Part shown: piece by piece, positions 25,477 to 34,740 of the stretch
Layout: each line of letters opens with the position of its first letter
Position numbering within the stretch: position 1 is the first letter of the stretch
DNA from: JAAZGD01 sp964383845
GTDB taxonomy: Bacteria; Bacillota; Clostridia; Peptostreptococcales; Anaerovoracaceae
NCBI GenBank assembly: GCA_964383845.1
Contig: CAYLIF010000005.1
Coordinates: forward strand, 1-64,000
DNA length: 64,000 nt
Reading direction: 5' to 3'
Notes under the pieces: generated by a model
The model's database searches: none
What the model was told of the DNA's origin: nothing
What the model saw: only the letters and a program-made list of their open reading frames with translations
Position numbers and translations under genes: made by a program

Positions 25477-26178
25477 ATGAAAATACTGACCACTGAGAAT
25501 ATAGAAAAAATATTTCAAATGGGAGAAGTGGAGGTTAAGGCCCTTATTGATACATCTTTTTCAGTGAATGAGGGGGAGTTTGTGGTAATACTGGGTCCTA
25601 GCGGTTCAGGCAAAAGCACACTTTTAAATATTCTGGGGGGAATGGACACCCCAACTTCGGGAAAGGTCTTTCTTCGAGATCTGGAAATAACCAGTTACGA
25701 TGAAAAAGAACTCACCCTCTATCGCAGGAATAATATAGGCTTTGTTTTCCAATTCTACAATATTATGGCTAATCTTACAGCAAGAGAAAATATTGAGTTG
25801 GCTACAGAAATCTCACAAGACCCATTGCCAATAGACGATATGCTTCATGCCGTAGGCCTATGGGATAGGCAAGACCACTTTCCTTCTCAAATGAGCGGAG
25901 GAGAACAACAGCGGATTTCAATAGCCCGTGCCGTTGCCAAAAACCCTGAGATTCTCTTATGTGATGAGCCAACTGGAGCTTTAGACTATGAAACAGGTAT
26001 TTCTATTCTATCCCTCTTAAAAAAAGTAAACCAAGACATGAAAAAAACCGTAATCCTTATTACCCATAATGCTGACATTGCCCAAATGGCAGATAGAGTT
26101 ATTAAAATGAGAAGTGGTGAAATAATTGAGGATTTTATAAATCTTAATCCTTTATCTGTCGAAGAAATTAAGTGGTAA
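25477..26178 (+). CDS. ABC transporter ATP-binding protein (MacB/LolD type)
   Basis: 233 residues. Walker A GPSGSGKST at 40-48, Q-loop Gln 92, signature MSGGEQQR at 139-146, Walker B ILLCDEP at 159-165 and the H-loop ITHN near 195 are all intact. This size and signature belong to the LolD/MacB/FtsE class that works with FtsX-fold permeases, and such a permease follows with its ATG 2 bp after this stop. A strong TTAGGAG site precedes the ATG. Confidence 0.93.
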   Translation: MKILTTENIEKIFQMGEVEVKALIDTSFSVNEGEFVVILGPSGSGKSTLLNILGGMDTPTSGKVFLRDLEITSYDEKELTLYRRNNIGFVFQFYNIMANLTARENIELATEISQDPLPIDDMLHAVGLWDRQDHFPSQMSGGEQQRISIARAVAKNPEILLCDEPTGALDYETGISILSLLKKVNQDMKKTVILITHNADIAQMADRVIKMRSGEIIEDFINLNPLSVEEIKW

Positions 26179-26180
26179 GA

Positions 26181-28535
26181 ATGAAAAAGATTAATACCAT
26201 GCTTGTGCGCATGATAAGCCAATCTAAAAGCCAGTACATAGCCATACTGGTAATAATAGTAACTGGAATCTCAGTATTCACTGCCATGAATATGGTTGCC
26301 ATTAACATGCAAAGTAGCGTTGATTTGTATTATTCGCAAAACAGTTTTCCCCATTTTTTCATAGAAACCTCAGGATTTCCGGAAAGTGAAACCGACAAAA
26401 TAAAATCTATGACCGGAGTAAAAAACGCCTGGGGTAGAATAACATTAGATGGAAGAATGATAACCGAGGATCCCAATGAAAGGGTTAACTTAAGCATAAA
26501 GTCTACATCTTCGGCTAGTAATTCCCTATCTAAGAATACACTAATGGAAGGATCTATAGAGTTAAAAGAGATAAAGGATGTTCTTGTTGTAGACCAATTT
26601 GCTCAAGCTCGTGGAATAAAAGCAAAAGATCAGATAACAATTCAGGTTGGTGGAATTCAATATACCCTTAATGTTGTAGGAACTGTGGCTAACCCAGAAA
26701 ATATTTATATGATGGAAAATGCCCAATCAATCCTACCAGATAGCAAGAGTTTTGGTGCTTTATATGTATCTGAAACATTTGCCCAATGGGCTGGAAGCCT
26801 TCCGGGTAGCTATAATGAACTTCTTGTAGAAATGGTTCCTGGAACAGATGAAGATATATTAAGGGATAATTTGCAACAAAGGATGGAAAAGTATGGACTC
26901 AAACAAACAATTGATAGAGAAAGCCACCTCAGTAACAGTGTCTTAGATGGGGAGCTTACAAATCTCAAAATAATGGCGGAATCCTTGCCTTTATTGTTTT
27001 TGATTGTCGCAGGCCTTATTTTAATGATGATGCTTGGCAGAATGGTCAAACGAGACCGAATGAAAATAGGTATTCTCAAAGCTATTGGTTATTCTAATAG
27101 AAGTGTCCTAGTTCATTATGTTGGATATGCAGGGTCTGCAGGAATACTTGGCGGCTTAATAGGTTCTATTTTAGGAATGGCCTTGGCAGGATGGATGACC
27201 AGATATTTTTTAGAGTTTTTCTTTATCCCTGTATTTAAAGTAGATGTTTATTTTTATTATATCTTCCTTGGTCTAGTCCTCTCTACAGTTATTTGTATTA
27301 TTTCTGGGATAGTGGGAGCAAGTGGAGTATTAAAAATTGCGCCAGCAGATGCTATGGGATCAGACGCTCCCAAAACTGGCAAAAAAATATTTATTCAGCG
27401 GTTTAAGCATTTTTGGACACGCCTGTCCTTTAGCAATAAAATGGTTATGAAGAATATTTTCAGAAACAAGAAACGTAGTATTTTCGTTTTAGCTGGAGTA
27501 TCATTAACATTTGGAATGATGCTATTCACCAACAGTATGGCCGGTGTAATGGATCAGCTGATGGTTAAATATTTTACAGAATTTCAAAAAATGGATTATG
27601 ATGTAAGCTTCCAGCATCCTGTAGAAAGCTCTACTATTTATGATATCTCTTATCTGGTGGATGTAGATGCAATTGAAGGTAAAATTGAATACCCTTTCAC
27701 CCTTTCTTATGGTAACAAAGAAAAAACTGCAACAATTCTTGGCCTAGATGGCAACACGGATTTTTACGGTTTAAAGGACTCAAAAGGAAATCCAGTATTG
27801 ATCCCTAAAAAAGGAATTTTACTTTCTGAGAACTTGGCAAGAGCCTTAGACGTTAACAAAGGAGACTCTCTGACAATTAAAAGCTTTATACCTGGAAGAC
27901 AAGACGCTTACACAAATGTGGTTGGAACTATTAGTCAGTCTTTGGGTATGAGCGGGTATATGAATATAGATTATATGGGCAGTCTTCTTCTTGAAAAAAA
28001 CCTTATAACGGGAGTATTAATTGATTCCAATGACAAGTTAATTAACGAGAAACTCATAAATGTCCCCAATATCTCTTCCGTTATGTCAAGTGAAGCATCA
28101 AGAGCAGTCTACGATGAGTATATGACCATAACGATTCTTTCCATAGGCTTTATGGTTGTTTTTTCAGGACTATTAGGTTTCGCAATAGTGTATAATGCTA
28201 CCATAGTAAATTTAAATTCAAGAGAGATGGAATTTTCTTCCTTACGAGTTCTTGGATTCACGAGAGATGAAATTTTCAGGATGATCCTAAAAGAAAACAA
28301 TATCTTGCTTGTAGGTGGAATCCTACTTGGAGTGCCGATAGGAACGGTATTTGCAAAGTACAGCGGTGCTGCATTCAGCTCAGATATTTATACCCTTGAA
28401 ATGAGCCCAACCCTTTGGGCATTCATCTTATCTACAATATATACAATCATTTTTGTTACAGTAGCCCAATTAGCAACCTACAAAAAAATTCAGAGCCTCG
28501 ACTTTCTCAGAGCTTTGAAAAGTAGAGAATCCTAA
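26181..28535 (+). CDS. ABC transporter permease, FtsX-like (two-domain)
   Basis: 784 residues. An N-terminal helix (about 15-37) is followed by a large extracytoplasmic domain, a group of three helices (about 270-390), a second extracytoplasmic domain and three more helices at the C-terminus, the ten-helix layout of Gram-positive two-FtsX-domain permeases. I chose ATG 26181; GTG 26172 three codons upstream overlaps the end of the ATPase gene. Its partners are the ATPase before it and the HlyD-like protein after it. Confidence 0.9.
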   Translation: MKKINTMLVRMISQSKSQYIAILVIIVTGISVFTAMNMVAINMQSSVDLYYSQNSFPHFFIETSGFPESETDKIKSMTGVKNAWGRITLDGRMITEDPNERVNLSIKSTSSASNSLSKNTLMEGSIELKEIKDVLVVDQFAQARGIKAKDQITIQVGGIQYTLNVVGTVANPENIYMMENAQSILPDSKSFGALYVSETFAQWAGSLPGSYNELLVEMVPGTDEDILRDNLQQRMEKYGLKQTIDRESHLSNSVLDGELTNLKIMAESLPLLFLIVAGLILMMMLGRMVKRDRMKIGILKAIGYSNRSVLVHYVGYAGSAGILGGLIGSILGMALAGWMTRYFLEFFFIPVFKVDVYFYYIFLGLVLSTVICIISGIVGASGVLKIAPADAMGSDAPKTGKKIFIQRFKHFWTRLSFSNKMVMKNIFRNKKRSIFVLAGVSLTFGMMLFTNSMAGVMDQLMVKYFTEFQKMDYDVSFQHPVESSTIYDISYLVDVDAIEGKIEYPFTLSYGNKEKTATILGLDGNTDFYGLKDSKGNPVLIPKKGILLSENLARALDVNKGDSLTIKSFIPGRQDAYTNVVGTISQSLGMSGYMNIDYMGSLLLEKNLITGVLIDSNDKLINEKLINVPNISSVMSSEASRAVYDEYMTITILSIGFMVVFSGLLGFAIVYNATIVNLNSREMEFSSLRVLGFTRDEIFRMILKENNILLVGGILLGVPIGTVFAKYSGAAFSSDIYTLEMSPTLWAFILSTIYTIIFVTVAQLATYKKIQSLDFLRALKSRES

Positions 28536-28546
28536 GGAGAAGAATG

Positions 28547-29680
28547 ATGAAAAAGTTTCCGTCAAAACTAAAAGTAGATTTTAAATCTGGCAAAGGCAAG
28601 AAGTTAATAATAGCAATCGGAATAATGTTGATTCTTGGAGCTGTAGTTGCCTCCTATTTATCATCAGGTGTCCCTGTAGATACTGCTTACGTAAGTGAGG
28701 GCACTGTAACAAAACTAATAAGTGAATCGGGTACAGTTGAATCCCGAAGTGCTGTTCGTCTTACTGCAAAACAAAGTGGCGATATAAAGGGAATCCTTGT
28801 TGAAGAGGGAGATACAGTGAAAAAAGGAGATCCCTTAGTAACTGGAGACGGCACCAGCGCAAGCTTGGATATTAAAAGTTTGGAGGCTGAACTTAGAGGC
28901 TTAAAAGCCCAGTATAATCAAGCCGCCGATACAGCTCGAAAGAATAAAATTTTATTTGAACAAGGAGCTATTAGCGGCCAGGTCTATCAACAATCCCAAA
29001 CTGCTGCTAACCAACTTTCTGCCCAAGTAGACGCCCTTAGATATTCTATCAGTAGCTATGCAAATTCTTCTGGAGGAGCAGGACTTACAGCCCCAATTGA
29101 TGGTGTAATAACTGGCGTCTTCGCTAAAGAAGGAGAATCTATTATGATGGGCCAAGCTCTTATAGAAATATCCAACTTAAAAGATATCTATGTAGCAGTG
29201 GACTTAATTGTAGGAGATGCCGACCTAGTTAAAGAAGATAACAAGGTTAGAATTTTCGACAAAGATTCGGGAATTGAGGATAATAACGGCAAGGTTACAA
29301 AGGTTCATTTAAAAGCTCAGGATTACCTTTCTGATTTGGGGATCACCCAAAAAAGAGTTCGTGTAGAAATTCAGTTGTCCCAAGAAAAAACTCCCAGACT
29401 TGGGAGTAATGTTGATATTGAAATAACAGTAGACCAAAAATTAAATGTACTAAGGGTTCCCGATACCGCTGTCTTTGAACTCAATGGTACTCCTCATGTA
29501 TATGTTATCCATAATCGAAAAGCAAAGCTTCGAGAAATATCAACGGCTTTAGAGGGAGAAAACTTTATAGAAGTTATATCTGGTTTAGAAGTAAAAGAGG
29601 AAATTATTCTCTCTCCTGGCAACGATATCGGAGACAATACCCGTGTGAAGGCTAATCAGGCAGTTCCGTCTCTTTCATAG
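28547..29680 (+). CDS. HlyD/MacA-like efflux adaptor protein
   Basis: 377 residues. One N-terminal membrane helix (about 20-40) leads to a biotinyl-lipoyl-like domain split around a helical hairpin (KSLEAELRGLKAQYNQ to QVDALRYSISSY), then the LTAPIDGVITGVFAKEGESI strand block and a beta-barrel. This is the membrane-fusion/adaptor fold of MacA-type systems. AAGGAG precedes two tandem ATGs (28544, 28547); the second has the better spacing. It closes the four-gene operon. Confidence 0.88.
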   Translation: MKKFPSKLKVDFKSGKGKKLIIAIGIMLILGAVVASYLSSGVPVDTAYVSEGTVTKLISESGTVESRSAVRLTAKQSGDIKGILVEEGDTVKKGDPLVTGDGTSASLDIKSLEAELRGLKAQYNQAADTARKNKILFEQGAISGQVYQQSQTAANQLSAQVDALRYSISSYANSSGGAGLTAPIDGVITGVFAKEGESIMMGQALIEISNLKDIYVAVDLIVGDADLVKEDNKVRIFDKDSGIEDNNGKVTKVHLKAQDYLSDLGITQKRVRVEIQLSQEKTPRLGSNVDIEITVDQKLNVLRVPDTAVFELNGTPHVYVIHNRKAKLREISTALEGENFIEVISGLEVKEEIILSPGNDIGDNTRVKANQAVPSLS

Positions 29681-30206
29681 CAGTAAGGGTGTCAGTGATT
29701 AGTTTTTCTAATTCCCAGCCCAACATTTCTGAGCCTTGAATTATAACATTACGATCACAGCCTGCGGCAAATTTTTTGTCTTTGAATTTTTTCCTAACGG
29801 AACTGTATTCCATATCCATAACGCTTTTTGATGGACGCATCAATGCTGCTGCTCCAATAAGACCTGTCAATTCATCTGTGGCAAATAGAATTTTTTCCAT
29901 GATATGTTCAGGAGCCACATCCGAGCAATGACCATATCCATGACTAACAACGGCACGTATTAATGCTTCGTCAGCCCCAGCTTCCCTTAGAAGTTCAGGG
30001 GCTTTTTTACAATGTTCTTCCGGCCATTTCTCAAAATCTAAATCGTGTAAAAGTCCAACTAGACCCCAAAAATCTATTTCTTCCTCGTAACCTAGCTCTT
30101 TAGCAAAATACCTCATTACCCCTTCAACAGTATATGCATGCTGCAAATGAAATGGTTCTTGGTTATGCTTTTTAACAAGAGCCACAGCCTCTTCTCGTGT
30201 AATCAT
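29652..30206 (-). CDS. HD domain hydrolase
   Basis: 184 residues. The HD motif is LLHDLDFE with H54 and D55; H23 (LQHAYTVE), H89 (VVSHGYG) and the later ATDELTG aspartate complete the usual metal ligands. Proteins of this size are predicted phosphohydrolases of unknown substrate. Its 3' end overlaps the 3' end of the HlyD-like gene by 29 bp in a convergent layout, with no terminator between them. Confidence 0.85.
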   Translation of the reverse strand: MITREEAVALVKKHNQEPFHLQHAYTVEGVMRYFAKELGYEEEIDFWGLVGLLHDLDFEKWPEEHCKKAPELLREAGADEALIRAVVSHGYGHCSDVAPEHIMEKILFATDELTGLIGAAALMRPSKSVMDMEYSSVRKKFKDKKFAAGCDRNVIIQGSEMLGWELEKLITDTLTAMKETELPD

Positions 30207-30345
30207 TCTTTTAGTCCTTTCTTAGTTAAAATAGTTCAACAACTCTACAATTTTTTAAAACCCCAGCAAGTCAAATGGTTTTATTTTAACTCAAATAGCT
30301 CTTCAAATAGAGCTTTTCAAACTTCCAAAAAACCAAATAATAGGG

Positions 30346-30367
30346 TACAATGGTGTTATTATAACAC
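30346..30367 (+). promoter_or_regulatory. -10 box and adjoining palindromic operator of the phosphohexomutase gene
   Basis: A -10 TACAAT (30346-30351) is followed at once by the 15-bp palindrome GTGTTATTATAACAC (30353-30367), which covers the expected start point, and then by the GGAGG Shine-Dalgarno. No good -35 is seen. The position is that of a repressor operator; the regulator is unknown. Confidence 0.5.
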
Positions 30368-30378
30368 TGGAGGTAAAA

Positions 30379-31935
30379 ATGAACAACGAAGAGATTTTAA
30401 GGAAATATGAAAAGCTGCAGAATGGAAGCGATATCCGTGGTGTGGCTTTAGAAGGCATAGAAGGGCAGGATGTAAATTTATCAAATGAAGAAGTTTTTAA
30501 TATAAGTCGTAGCTTTGTACTGTGGCTATCAGATAAATTAAATCGTTCGCCTAGTGAAATTAAAATAGCAGTGGGACGAGACTCTAGAATCTCAGGTCCA
30601 GATCTTATTAAAGCATCTTTACAGGGGATAATGACTCAAGGGGCTTGCCCCGTAGATACAGGATTGTCTTCAACCCCAGCTATGTTTATGAGCACTGTTT
30701 TCCCCGAAATCAAGGCTGATGGTAGCATAATGCTAACGGCTTCCCATCTCCCTTGGAATAGAAATGGGATGAAGTTTTTTTCGCCTAAGGGAGGCCTGAA
30801 TAAAAGTGATATAAAGGAGATTCTCTTGAAGGCGGCTTCCTTTAATTTAATGGTCCATGATAAGGAAGAGGAAACTTTTGAAAAATATAATCTTATGGCT
30901 AGATATTCTGCTCATTTAAGGGAGTTGATTCTTAAAGGTGTAAATCAAGGAAAGAATGCCAGTGAAATGCCTGAAGATTTTCCATTGAAGGGAATGCGGA
31001 TATTAGTTGATGCAGGGAATGGTGCAGGAGGCTTTTTTGCCACTGAAGTTTTAGCTCCCCTTGGGGCAGATACTTCAGGTTCTATGTATTTAGATCCAGA
31101 CGGTAATTTCCCCAATCACCCACCTAACCCTGAAGACCCCAAAGCCTTAATAGATCTTTGCCAAGAAGTGGTAAAAAGGCAAGGAGATTTGGGTTTGATT
31201 TTTGATACAGATGTAGATAGAGCCGCTGCCGTTGATTCTAAGGGAAATGAAATTGCACGGAATAGAATCGTGGCCCTTGCTGCTACTTTTGCAAAAGAAA
31301 AAAGCCCTGGCACAACTGTTGTCACTGACAGTGTTACCAGTACTCAACTTAAGGTTTTTATTGAGAAAAATCTGGGACTAAAACACCACCGCTTTCAGCG
31401 AGGTTATCGCAATGTAATTAATGAAGCTATAAGACTTAACGAGTCAGGAATAGACAGCCAATTAGCAATGGAAACCTCGGGACATGGGGCATTCAAAGAC
31501 AACTACTTTCTTGATGATGGAGCCTACCTTGCCACTCTAATAACAGTCAAGGCTGCTTTGCTAAAAAAAGAAGGTAAAGAAATCTCCTCCATTCTCGAAA
31601 CTTTAGAAGATCCCTTAGAAGCCATTGAAATCAGAATTCCTATTAAGAGTGTTGATTTTGCTTCTTATGGAGAGGAGGTATTATCCTCTTTGGGAAAATG
31701 GGTGACACTCTTAAATGATCCAGATGTTCAGTTGGAACTTCCAAACTATGAGGGTGTTAGAGTAAATCTTTCTGGTAAGTATGGTAAGGGATGGTTTCTT
31801 CTTAGAAAATCTCTCCACGATCCTTTATTGCCATTAAATATCGAATCTGACGAAGCAGGAGGAGTCAATAAAATAAGAGCCTTAATCAGGCCCTTCTTTT
31901 CAAAATTTACTGCATTAAAAACCGAAGATTTATAA
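30379..31935 (+). CDS. Phosphohexomutase (phosphomannomutase/phosphoglucomutase family)
   Basis: 518 residues. The catalytic phosphoserine loop is TASHLPWNRNG (S122). The metal loop is DTDVDR at 276-281 and the sugar-binding loop is ETSGH at 365-369. The metal loop departs from the common DGDGDR but keeps its three aspartates. It interconverts hexose-1- and hexose-6-phosphate for wall or surface sugar synthesis; the exact sugar cannot be told. The ATG follows GGAGG. It appears monocistronic. Confidence 0.88.
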   Translation: MNNEEILRKYEKLQNGSDIRGVALEGIEGQDVNLSNEEVFNISRSFVLWLSDKLNRSPSEIKIAVGRDSRISGPDLIKASLQGIMTQGACPVDTGLSSTPAMFMSTVFPEIKADGSIMLTASHLPWNRNGMKFFSPKGGLNKSDIKEILLKAASFNLMVHDKEEETFEKYNLMARYSAHLRELILKGVNQGKNASEMPEDFPLKGMRILVDAGNGAGGFFATEVLAPLGADTSGSMYLDPDGNFPNHPPNPEDPKALIDLCQEVVKRQGDLGLIFDTDVDRAAAVDSKGNEIARNRIVALAATFAKEKSPGTTVVTDSVTSTQLKVFIEKNLGLKHHRFQRGYRNVINEAIRLNESGIDSQLAMETSGHGAFKDNYFLDDGAYLATLITVKAALLKKEGKEISSILETLEDPLEAIEIRIPIKSVDFASYGEEVLSSLGKWVTLLNDPDVQLELPNYEGVRVNLSGKYGKGWFLLRKSLHDPLLPLNIESDEAGGVNKIRALIRPFFSKFTALKTEDL

Positions 31936-31943
31936 ATCATTAT

Positions 31944-32633
31944 CTAATCTTGAGCTATTTCATTTATCTTATCCACATCCAAAACTTTTATGGTTTTTCG
32001 TGAGATTTTAAGGATTCCATCTTTCTCGAAATACTTTAAAATTCGAGAGACAACTTCTCGGGCAGTGCCTAAATTATCAGCTATTTCTTGATGGGATAGA
32101 AGGATTTCAGGGTTTCCCCCTATATTAATCATCTCCAATAAAAACCCTGCTATTCTCTGATCCATTCTTTTAAACATAACTTGTTCAACTAACCACATAA
32201 CCTCAGAAAAGCGCATTGCTATAATGTCATTACGAAATTTCTCGGCTTCTTTGTTTCTCTTAGTTAAATCCTCAAAATATTCCGGATTTACTACTAAAAG
32301 CTGGCTATCTTCTTCAGCAGAGACATGAACATCAAAAACAATATTGTTCATCATACAGGATGCAGACAGTATACAGGAATCTTTTGGCAGCAATCTAAAA
32401 AGCGCCACTTCCTTGCCCTTGGAAGAAAGCATAAAAGTCTTAACTCTACCTTCAAGAATCCCTACAACACCAGTGCAATCATTTTCCCCTTCATGAACCA
32501 TGTCGCCTTTCTTGAATTTGCGAATGCGAGTATTTTCAAGAATACGACCTTTTTCTTCTTCCTCTAGTGTTTTTATAAAGGGAAATATATCTTCAAGTTC
32601 TTTTATCTTTTTGTCCTTATCAATTTGGCTCAT
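31944..32633 (-). CDS. Crp/Fnr family transcriptional regulator
   Basis: 229 residues. A cyclic-nucleotide-binding-like beta roll (about 20-130) is followed by a dimerisation helix and a winged helix-turn-helix with LSHQEIADNLGTAREVVSRILKYF near residues 170-195. Cysteines occur in the sensor domain (NDC, SCILSASC), but no Fnr-type N-terminal Cys cluster is present. The start overlaps the preceding EAL gene by about 14 bp, so the two are translationally coupled. A GTG two codons upstream is a possible alternative. Confidence 0.9.
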   Translation of the reverse strand: MSQIDKDKKIKELEDIFPFIKTLEEEEKGRILENTRIRKFKKGDMVHEGENDCTGVVGILEGRVKTFMLSSKGKEVALFRLLPKDSCILSASCMMNNIVFDVHVSAEEDSQLLVVNPEYFEDLTKRNKEAEKFRNDIIAMRFSEVMWLVEQVMFKRMDQRIAGFLLEMINIGGNPEILLSHQEIADNLGTAREVVSRILKYFEKDGILKISRKTIKVLDVDKINEIAQD

Positions 32634-34563
32634 CTTCACTCTTTCCTTTATTATATTCTCGAATAAAATTTGCAGCTGCCTCCATAGGCATTGGCTTTGA
32701 ATAATAAAAACCTTGAATTAGATCCAAGGGTAAATCCTTTATCAGGCTTACATGCTCTAAGGTCTCTACACCTTCAACAACAACTCTTAGCCCCATACGT
32801 TTGAACATTTTTATATGTTCCGCTAATATTATATACATTTTTTCATTCTCTTGTCCCGCTACCAACAGGGCTCTATCAAGTTTTACGCTATGAAAAGGAA
32901 GTGCGATAACACTGTCTAAATTGGAATAACCAGTTCCAAAGTCATCCAAGGCAAAAGAAAATCCTTTGTCTACTAATTCTAGCATATTTTTTATAAAGAG
33001 ATCTCCACCTAAAGAAGAATTTGTCTCTGTTATTTCAAAGCCTATAAACCCATAAGGAATATTGTTTTCCTGGTGGCAACGTTCAATGCTTGTTATTAAG
33101 TCTGATCTTACTGCTTCTAGAACTGACAAGTTAATGGAAATTTGTCGTAAGCCAGAATCTTTATATAATTTGTTTTCATCCGCGAATTTACAAACCTTTT
33201 TCATAACTTGTCTACCTATTTGTAGAATCATACCATTCTTTTCTGCCAATGGAATGAATTCCCCTAATTGCAATTCCCCCATTTTTTCTTCAGTAAATCT
33301 TACCAAGGCCTCGGCGCCAACAAACATATCTACTTGGGGGCAGTAAATGGGTTGTAGGTAAACATCTAATTTTTCCTCTTCCAAGGCATCACGCAATGAT
33401 TCTTCAATGTGGTGCATTCTCAAAATTTCATAAATTTCTTGATGAGTAATAGGGACTGTAACACCTTTACCTAGCTCATCTCCTTTAAACATCATTTGAT
33501 CTACTATCAGAGAAAAGCGGTCTTCCTTCCTGATAGGTGGAATCCCTTCGGAATAGTAGATAGATGAAGAAAGAGCAATTTCTAAATTTCCTAAAAGCCA
33601 AGGAAATTTCATTCTTCTATTCATATTCTCGATAAAGTCTTTCTGCCGCTTTTCGTTGCGGAAAATTGCTACAAATACGTCTCCACTATAGCGAAATATT
33701 TGCGATGTCTCGGAATATTTTTTTATGAAATCCACAAAAAGCACAAGTAACTTGTTGCCTCTTTCTATTCCAATATTTTTTACTAAACCACTGAAATCAT
33801 CTAAAGCTATGACGGCAAAATGTTGAATTCCATCTAGATCTTTATTTTCCCTTATATGTTGAAACAAGGCACTTCTATTAAAAATCCCCGTTAAATCGTC
33901 TAAAGTTTCAACTGGGTTTTGAAGAGTAAGATATGTCATGACCAAAGCAATGGAAGCAGCGAATCCAGTTATCAAAAGTTCTGGTATTAGGAATTGAATT
34001 GTAACAATAACAACAGATAAAATCATGAAAGTAATAATGGAATAACGCTGATTACTCCTCATAACTTTTCGTTTTACAATTAGTAGCGCAGCCACCATTA
34101 AAAGATAATACCCTCCCAAAGAATACAGAGCCATCATCAAGGGACCTTTTAGATAGTTGAATTCTGAATCGAAATAAAAGAAATGGCCTGTAACTGGATT
34201 CCCAAGCCATATTATAAATCCAATAGCTAATGGCAAAAAGCTCGCTATTATTAATTTTTTATATTTCTCAATTAGTAGATTGGTCATGCTAAGAATAAAT
34301 AAATAAAGCAAAGGGGCCAATAACATTTGAGCCAAGTAATATCCCTGGCTCAGGGCTATATTTATTGATAAGGGAACAGATCCCGGATAACTTATTGTAA
34401 CTGCTGCTAATATATCAAAAATTGCATCGGCAATGATAACCAAGATCAAAATTCCAAATACATAATTATGGCTATTTTTTAAACGAGGTTTCGAAAAAAA
34501 GTGTACAGCAATTAATATTGCAAAGGCTAGTCCACAAATTGCATAGTGGATATTGTAAAGCAT
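32620..34563 (-). CDS. Membrane-bound cyclic-di-GMP phosphodiesterase (degenerate GGDEF plus EAL)
   Basis: 647 residues. About seven membrane helices occupy residues 1-215. A GGDEF domain follows with its active site reduced to SGDVF (293-297), so cyclase activity is not expected. The EAL domain (about 385-640) keeps its key residues: E418 (EALVR), N478, E510, D540-D541 (DDFGTGYS), K561, E597 (EGVE) and Q617. It therefore probably degrades c-di-GMP in response to a membrane signal. A GGAGG-type site and a TTGTTT-TAAAAT promoter precede it. Confidence 0.9.
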   Translation of the reverse strand: MLYNIHYAICGLAFAILIAVHFFSKPRLKNSHNYVFGILILVIIADAIFDILAAVTISYPGSVPLSINIALSQGYYLAQMLLAPLLYLFILSMTNLLIEKYKKLIIASFLPLAIGFIIWLGNPVTGHFFYFDSEFNYLKGPLMMALYSLGGYYLLMVAALLIVKRKVMRSNQRYSIITFMILSVVIVTIQFLIPELLITGFAASIALVMTYLTLQNPVETLDDLTGIFNRSALFQHIRENKDLDGIQHFAVIALDDFSGLVKNIGIERGNKLLVLFVDFIKKYSETSQIFRYSGDVFVAIFRNEKRQKDFIENMNRRMKFPWLLGNLEIALSSSIYYSEGIPPIRKEDRFSLIVDQMMFKGDELGKGVTVPITHQEIYEILRMHHIEESLRDALEEEKLDVYLQPIYCPQVDMFVGAEALVRFTEEKMGELQLGEFIPLAEKNGMILQIGRQVMKKVCKFADENKLYKDSGLRQISINLSVLEAVRSDLITSIERCHQENNIPYGFIGFEITETNSSLGGDLFIKNMLELVDKGFSFALDDFGTGYSNLDSVIALPFHSVKLDRALLVAGQENEKMYIILAEHIKMFKRMGLRVVVEGVETLEHVSLIKDLPLDLIQGFYYSKPMPMEAAANFIREYNKGKSEDEPN

Positions 34564-34617
34564 CTTTATGGTCCCTCCTCTCTTTTTGATTAAGGGTTCA
34601 TTTTAGCGCTACTCCTT

Positions 34618-34646
34618 ATTTTATCATTGGCATAGAGTAAAAACAA
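34618..34646 (-). promoter_or_regulatory. Promoter of the EAL-Crp operon
   Basis: TTGTTT (34641-34646) and TAAAAT (34618-34623) on the minus strand with a 17-bp spacer, about 55 bp ahead of the ATG. Confidence 0.5.
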
Positions 34647-34691
34647 CCAGCTGCCAATTTATTAACAAATGCTGAAAGTCTGTTTCTATTG

Positions 34692-34728
34692 CATAAAAAA
34701 ACCGTCTTGTATAAACAAGACAGTTTTT
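34692..34728 (-). terminator. Terminator after rpsI
   Basis: On the minus strand AAAACTGTCTTG / CAAGACGGTTTTTT form a stem with a 6-nt loop and a T-tract. It closes the rplM-rpsI transcript. Confidence 0.88.
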
Positions 34729-34740
34729 GATTTGCCGAGA

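Noticed and set aside
26810..27079. 89-codon antisense reading frame inside the ABC permease
   Set aside because: No family match, poor start context, and it lies wholly within a well-supported gene; typical shadow frame.
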